From the NCBI RefSeq assembly GCF_030272615.1, contig NC_081415.1:264587925-264651924 (forward strand): a stretch of DNA of 64,000 nt, given 5' to 3'. Within the stretch, counting starts at the first letter, position 1, and each line of letters begins with the position of its first letter. This document shows positions 58,319 to 64,000 of the stretch, piece by piece. The notes beneath the pieces are model-generated. The model did not search any database. It was not told the origin of the DNA and saw nothing but the letters and a program-made list of their open reading frames with translations. The DNA comes from Cryptomeria japonica. Its lineage: Eukaryota; Streptophyta; Pinopsida; Cupressales; Cupressaceae. Made by a program: the position numbers and the translations under genes.

Positions 58319-60055
58319 CTACCTGGTCCTTCGCTTGGAAATTTGATGAGTAAAGCTAGAGGTCAGTATATCATCAATGATTACCATTTCCTTATTCTGA
58401 TTTTTCCTCTCTAAGTGATCCACCAAGGCATTCATGTTTTGAGACGAGATTCTCAAGACCTCAAGACTGTGGTTCATGAAGTTTTTCAATGCCTTCTCAG
58501 TTTTAGCAACCTGATTGATGATGATCTTGTTATCCGCCTCAGTCTTTTCTTTTACAATTCTAATCACATCCTCCAAATGTTTCAAATTCCCTTTTATAAG
58601 ATCTTTTTCCTACCAGTCCTACATTTCAATTTCATCCTCTGCTTCACTGGTTTCCACCTCCGCACTCTTTTTCCCAGAATTAGTATCCTTCATCAAATTG
58701 TGAATCTTATTCTCTGGGTCTCTCTGCTTTCTCTGTATGCTAGTAATATTTTCAATAACCCACTTCTGAAAATTGAAAGACTCCAACGTGCAATTTCAAG
58801 CGACATTCAAGATAGTGTTCACCGTATCCCTTCCCTGCTCGGAGCTCACGGATTTAGGGTTGGCTTCCTCCATGGAGTTCTGGGCAACATTCCCGCTATC
58901 CGAACCCATAGGGTTAGAATCAGGGTTTTCAGTATTGGCATCTTTTTTCCCTTCCTCCTCTTCTCCAGCATACTCTTCCTTCTTACTCTCCACTTCAATC
59001 TCAGCCTCCTTCCCCTGTTCCTCCTCCATACCATCATTCACCTCCATGTCCACATTATCAATGTCAGCTCTCCCTTTTTTATGGGTAGGGGCATTAGACA
59101 AATCATCTTCAGACTCAAAGTCATTACAACTCTCAGAAATATGTGCATTTGTTACCAGGTTATCATCCTTGCTAACCCTAGCTTTTTTCTTCAGGTGTTC
59201 GTAAATGAGCAAAATAAGCCCCTGATGAGCTATGGGGTAAGATTTGGTCTTTTTGGCATGGTCATCCAAGCTCTCATTCAGGGATGATGCTAAATAAAAG
59301 GGCAGAGAAATCTTAACCCCATGGCGGAAATGATTGAGAATTGCAAAATGATAATTGTAGACTTTAGTAAATCTACCATCAATAGTCAGGAATTCCATCA
59401 AAACCCTTAGCATTTTCTGTCAAAAAGACTTTACCTACTGGGGGAGGTAGTAAGAAACGTTGTCTTTCTTGGCAAGCTGAGCCTTCTCATCCTCAGTTTT
59501 CGAGAAGTTTTTAATCGCTTCAGCAGCAAACTTTCAGTCTCTATAGAACTTTGTGCCCTCCTTCTGAAGAACCGTGACCTCCGCAACCAAATCCTCATCA
59601 ATCTTCCAGGTCTCCACAGACAAAGTGACTTTGTTGCTATTCCAACCCTTAGCAAAGCCTTGAGACACCGATTTTATGCTACCATGCAACTTTTCCATAT
59701 AGTCAGTGAATCGATGTCTATGGAGCCTCCTCCACACTTTCCGCTCACTTTTCTAGTTCTTGCAACCAAAGGGCTCATTCTGGTTTAGGTTACCTCCCAT
59801 GTTGAATAGCAGGTCAAAGTCTCCAATAGTATATCTCACAAATTGTAGGCCAAGACTTGAACACAGGCTCTTGAGAAAAATATTGGGATCACAGAACAAA
59901 GTACCATCCGTGATTTTAAAGAAGTAAATAATAATGGCCGCAAAGATCCAACACTTATTATTATAATCCCCATCACACAAATGATCATAAAAATAATGCC
60001 TAAAAATAATCATTAACTCCAATTTTTGTCTTTGGTTTCCAGATCCCAAAGGTGA
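58319..60055 (-). pseudogene. LINE-D ORF3: gag-like or transposon-domain protein after RNase H
   Basis: About ten bases after the ORF2 stop a single frame opens and goes on for about 578 codons to the TGA at 58319, with roughly eight in-frame stops but no frameshift, so it was coding until recently enough to keep its frame. The first ATG in the frame lies near 60013. The N-terminal half has WKIDEDLVAEVTVLQKEGTKFY near 59590, and KVYNYHFAILNHFRHGVKIS with LPFYLASSLNE and AHQGLILLIYEHL near 59350-59200. The middle is very acidic (Glu runs near 59050-58950) and the end is coiled-coil-like. I know no standard LINE ORF of this kind. The long plus-strand frame at 58415-59287 is its antisense shadow. 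Confidence 0.65.
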
Positions 60056-60063
60056 TCATGATT

Positions 60064-61931
60064 TTAACTTGAACCATTGATGCAATCAAATAATAATTGC
60101 TCCCTAACATCCCTTTTACATTGGGCCTCTCCGATATATTTAGCCTCCATCTCTAAATTGACCCCTTCATTAGCTAAAAGGTCTGCAACCTTATTGCCTT
60201 CCCTTAGAGTATGAGTTATGAGAATACTAACATAGTCATTTAATAACTTTTTAGTACTTTCAATAGTATTAGTAATATTCCAAGAGGAAGAACTAGTACC
60301 TTTAAGAGCCTGAATGATAATGAGGGAGTCCCCTTCCAACCAATTTTTTAAATTTGAATCCTTGAGCAAGATGGAGGCTTTTCAGCATAGCTTGAGCTTC
60401 ATCCACATGATTATTTTGGACTCCAAAAGGAGAAGCAATAGCAGCAATGCAAACACCTTGAGCATTTTTGATGACTCCTCCCCCACCAGACTTTCCAGGG
60501 TTGCCTTTAGCAGCTCCATCAAAATTCACCTTGACCCAATCATGATCAGGAAATCTCCAAACAATATTTTCTCTCCTTGTCTTATTGTCAGATCTGCAGA
60601 CTTTGTGGATTAAATTCCATTCAGTAAGGATGTCTTTCTCAATATCATTCATATCAGCAAAAAACCATTGTTTGTTGTTCCTGTGACGAATATTTATGTT
60701 TTCTTTTATAGCTCTGCAAACTTTTTCAAAGACCACCTGAGAAGTGCACTTAGCTTCCCTAAATATTCTATTATTTCTCTCTTTCTAGATGCCTCGACAA
60801 GTCATGGGAAGGATTAAGGACCAAAGGTTCTTGATAAGAGGAAATTTGGTGGGAAAGGTCCATTGCTAAATAATTTCCTTGAGACTGTTGTGCATAACCC
60901 AATCAACTTTCCAATTCACCCAAAACTTACTCTAGATTTCCCAAGTGAAGGATCAATGGATGAACAAATGATCAAGTAATTCTTCCTCTTTCTGACATAG
61001 CTCACACCTATTGGGGAACATAAAACCTCTTCAGGCCAAGTTATCAATAGTAAGAATCCTATTGTGAGTAGCAAGCTAAAAGAACATGTTGACTTTAGGG
61101 ATAAGAATTCTATTCCAAAATTTACCCCATATTAGGTTGCTGATTTGGGTAAATGTGTTTTTATAGGTTGAGGCAACCGTGAAGTCACCCCTAGGATTAC
61201 TCTTCTAGAGGAACACATCATCAAGCCTAACCCATCTATTCTCCTTCCAGTAGTTACACACCATAGACCCAAACCTCCTTTTACATTCATCAATGAATTG
61301 ATTGCAGTCTTGATTAAAGAGAGGTTCATCTTTAATCCAAGGATCCTCCCAGAACCTAATTTTGTCACCTTTTCCAAGGACCCATCTAGCTCCAACTTTG
61401 GCCACTTTTGTGGATTTGATAATACTATTCCAAATGAAAGACCCAACATGGATGTCTTCAAAGTAGAGGAGAGACTAGAGAGGTTGATCATGAATATATT
61501 TATCAAACCAAATCCGGTTCCAATCTTTCTTAATGTCATAAGCCCTCCATATTTGTTTAGCAAGAAGAGCTTTATTAAAAGTTTTGAGAGCTTTAATACC
61601 AAGACCTCCTTTGCTCTTTGGCTTACACACTTTGTCCCAGGCAACCAAGGATATTCCTTTTTTTTCTTCAACCCTTGACCAAAGAAATCTTTTCTAAATC
61701 CTCTCTAAGGCTTCAACAAATTTAGCCGAAATGCCAAATAGACTGAGAGCATAGACAGGGAGATTGTGGAGAGTAGCTTGAAGAAGCTGCAACTTTCTGG
61801 CTTGAGATAATATGGATCCTTTCCACCCAGCTAATTTTTTGTTGAGTTTGTCAATTAACATATTCCAGAAGGATTTTGGGGGAACTAATCCCAATGGGAG
61901 ACCCAAATAAGTGGAGGGGAGCATTTCCACC
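60064..61931 (-). pseudogene. LINE-D ORF2 3' part: RT end, zinc-binding tail, RNase H
   Basis: From the truncation the frame keeps RT-tail motifs (YLGLPLG, then [16 protein letters not shown] near 61590) and a weak zinc-binding segment (FFWLATHNRIL, CELCQKEEELLDHLF) near 61100-60960. RNase H follows with VNFDGAAKGNPGKSGGGGVI near 60530, DEAQAMLKSL near 60390, EGDSLIIIQ and HTLREGNKVADLLANEG near 60210. The last part (60369-60064) is in another frame because of an indel near 60355. Other stops are at 61694, 61202 and 60960. ORF2 ends with TAA at 60064-60066. Confidence 0.88.
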
Positions 61932-64000
61932 TAAAATATATTTATTAATTGATAATATCATAAGGCAACAGATAATTGCTAATATCATTGGATAATTGTT
62001 GAAATAAAATATATTTATTAATTGAAAATTTTTAAATGATATTTTATCCAGGAATATATTATTTGAGTAATTGAGAATAAAATGAAATATTTTATCATTG
62101 GAAATTTTGAAAATTTAAACGATATACTATTGGAAATATTGGAAATTTAATAATGTATCATTTGGAATATTGGTGAGTAAATGATATTTTATTTTAGTAA
62201 AGTAAATGGTTTAGTTTATATTCTTCCTTTGTATTGCGACATAGGCAAATGGACTATTGAAATTATGGTATTGTATTCACCTTGTAATGATGATTTTTCT
62301 ATCAATGTATTTTGAAAACTTGGATCATTTAGAAAACTTGATCAACTTTTATGTTTGAATCAACATGGGAAAAGATTGTCTTTACCGGTTATTGCCTATA
62401 CAAGTTTAATTTTTGTATTAGTTGTTGCTTAAGTAATGGCAAGACCTTATTTTGTTTGATAGGACCCTATCATATGGATTGATTTGGGGTACCTGTTTCT
62501 GTCCTCAGTATCGAGTTTGACTGTTGTTTTGTGGTGGTGTTGTAATTGGTCATATCCTTTATGTGGGTGTCGAATGATGTTTCATGGTTGACCATCACTG
62601 GTCAGGTTTCTAGTTAGAGTACCATCAGTTAGTGCACCTCTTATGAAGTCGTGTTTGACCAAATGGTTGTTTCCTCCATTTTGAACTTTGTTTGTTTGAC
62701 CATGTGTATTTCTTGGTTTTTGAGTTCATTTGACTATAGTCTAGTGTCGTATGGGAAAGTGGCTTTTGATTGGGGGTCATGCCCAGAGTGGCTGCTGGGT
62801 AACCCATTGGAAGTGTGCCTAATAAGCGATAACCTAATAGTATATTCGAGAGTTAGTTAATGAATCACTAAGTAAGATAATTGTACCTCACACATGGGAT
62901 GAGTGCTAGTACAGGCTCGACACGCTGTGAGAAGGCTTGAAATGGCAAACCATCATTCTTGTCTTTGTGAAAGAATGTGTGGGTCCACATGAGACTTGGA
63001 TGGGTCGGAGGTTCGGATTAGGTTGCTAGGGTAACCCAGTGGATGGGGCCGGAACCTATGAAGACCTGCCATGGTAACCATACCAGGTTGTGTGATGACA
63101 CTTGTCCCCTACGTTCGCTAGTGTGTTATGCCCTTGTGAGAACCTAATATCCTGCTAGACCTTGGGTTGTGATGAATTGGTTTTGTGGATGCTCCAGGGG
63201 ACCTTTGTATTTGCTACGATTATGTTCAGTTGGATCCTTTCCTATTCAGGGATCGTTATGTATTTATTGACCGATGTGGTCGTTTGTATATTGGTTATGT
63301 TTGCCTTGATGGTATGATTGTAAATGATGTGAACCTTATGTATTCTTAACTTATTTAATGATAAGAGGGGTCTTGCAGTTGAGCAAACCCGAAGATGTAG
63401 CCCTTTAGGGGTGAACTCCGATATCAATTTGGTGTTATGTGATGCTTATGTCCTTATGTTTCTTTTTTTAGTTTTAGCATGTATGAATGGTATTATGTTA
63501 GAATGTATGAAGTGGATTAGATGAAATTAATTGTAAATGCATGTATGCAGTCATCTTTTAATGCAGTAATTGGATCATTAAATAATGTAGATTAGAATAA
63601 TGGCATATATTCAGTTATTGTTAAGGAAATTAAATATACATGGAAAGAACTCATTAGTTTATGATGAAATTCAAGTGAGTTATAAAATTAGATGCATGGC
63701 TTATATTTTAATGAAAAGCTTGAATGTAAGGTATGAATAAATCTTAATGGATGAACCTTATCTTGTGATCTATATTTTTGTCTTACTGAAAGAAATCTAT
63801 CCCTGCTTAAAGTATTATCTTATCATTAAGTTAGTCAGCGTAATTGGAGCTATTTGCATGAGTTAAGTTAAAAGTGGAATTAAGTAATCACGTTGGGAAA
63901 CTCTTTAGGTGTTAGTTGATGTCTTCCGCTATGTAATCTTAACTTTGATATCTCGTTGTGTCATTGTGTTGTGTTTAACTTAAAAAAAAAAAATATTGCA
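61932..64000. other. Right end of the window; no gene seen
   Basis: AT-rich at first (aaaatatatttattaattg occurs at both 61933 and 62008). From 62460 to 63440 it is more GC-rich and reads like LTR sequence without coding motifs (for example gtgaactccgatatcaattt near 63410). No frame with a motif and no RNA gene was found. An A run lies at 63981. Confidence 0.45.

Larger units (their letters stand above)
58001..61931 (-). mobile_element. LINE-D: 5'-truncated LINE with RNase H and a third ORF
   Basis: On the minus strand it starts at about 61931 inside the RT domain (VEMLPSTYLGLPLG) and ends near 58001 with AATAAAAAATAA. It contains the RT end, the zinc-binding tail, RNase H and then a long third frame. 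The TSD is not clean: aaaatatatttattaattgataat on the right and a similar, gapped sequence on the left. Many in-frame stops show that it is old. Confidence 0.85.

Noticed and set aside
58415-59287. 290-residue plus-strand frame
   Set aside because: Antisense shadow of LINE-D ORF3; composition is hydrophobic Ser/Leu/Phe as expected opposite an acidic frame, and it has no motif.
48092-63440. One large Gypsy LTR interrupted by the LARD-like element and LINE-D
   Set aside because: The start motif is suggestive and the outer parts look LTR-like, but no second LTR, PBS or purine tract is visible, so it is only mentioned as tentative.

Overview
The window looks like nuclear DNA of a seed plant with a large, transposon-filled genome, most likely a gymnosperm such as a conifer. 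This is inferred from one plant polyamine oxidase gene spread over 15.6 kb, an intron of about 11 kb, and dense, nested LINE, Copia and long-LTR elements; the species cannot be named from the sequence. Only one host gene is intact. Almost every other long reading frame belongs to a decayed mobile element.

Layout. 1-3201: AT-rich, no gene. 3216-10023 (+): LINE-A, full length but decayed, with ORF1, ORF2 and an extra 3' ORF, flanked by a 14-bp target-site duplication (TSD). 12533-28140 (-): a ten-exon polyamine oxidase gene of the PAO2/3/4 (peroxisomal) type; the exons join to exactly 490 codons ending in Ser-Arg-Leu. Its fourth intron (14202-25277) holds a palindrome-rich TIR element (16565-17631), a tRNA-like SINE (17670-17799), a complete but broken Copia retrotransposon (18399-24491, TSD TTTTA, two 724-bp LTRs) and a decayed duplicate of exon 3. 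29686-31691: a 2-kb Mutator-like TIR element with a 9-bp TSD and an inner fold-back of about 1 kb. 31958-35302 (+): LINE-B, 5'-truncated, almost open frame, 46-47 bp TSD. 35592-37783 and 39276-46464: two copies of a segmental duplication. The first carries a large TAG microsatellite expansion. The second is split by LINE-C (40293-46318, -), and the first serves as its empty site. 49669-57624 (-): a long non-autonomous LTR element (1.19-kb LTRs, initiator-Met PBS) that encodes zinc-knuckle and coiled-coil proteins but no visible protease, reverse transcriptase or integrase. 58001-61931 (-): LINE-D, 5'-truncated, with a third ORF after RNase H. 61932-64000: no gene found.

How it fits together. 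The polyamine oxidase reads through all its insertions because they lie in introns. The least expected elements are the LINEs: LINE-A and LINE-D carry additional, mutually unlike ORFs after RNase H, and LINE-B carries an in-frame C-terminal extension. The LINE-D ORF3 shares a domain-like pattern with ORF2 of the neighbouring pol-less LTR element. LINE-A and LINE-C both couple ORF1 and ORF2 by the same ATGA overlap. All coordinates were worked out by eye; splice sites, TSDs and LTR ends were read directly from the bases.
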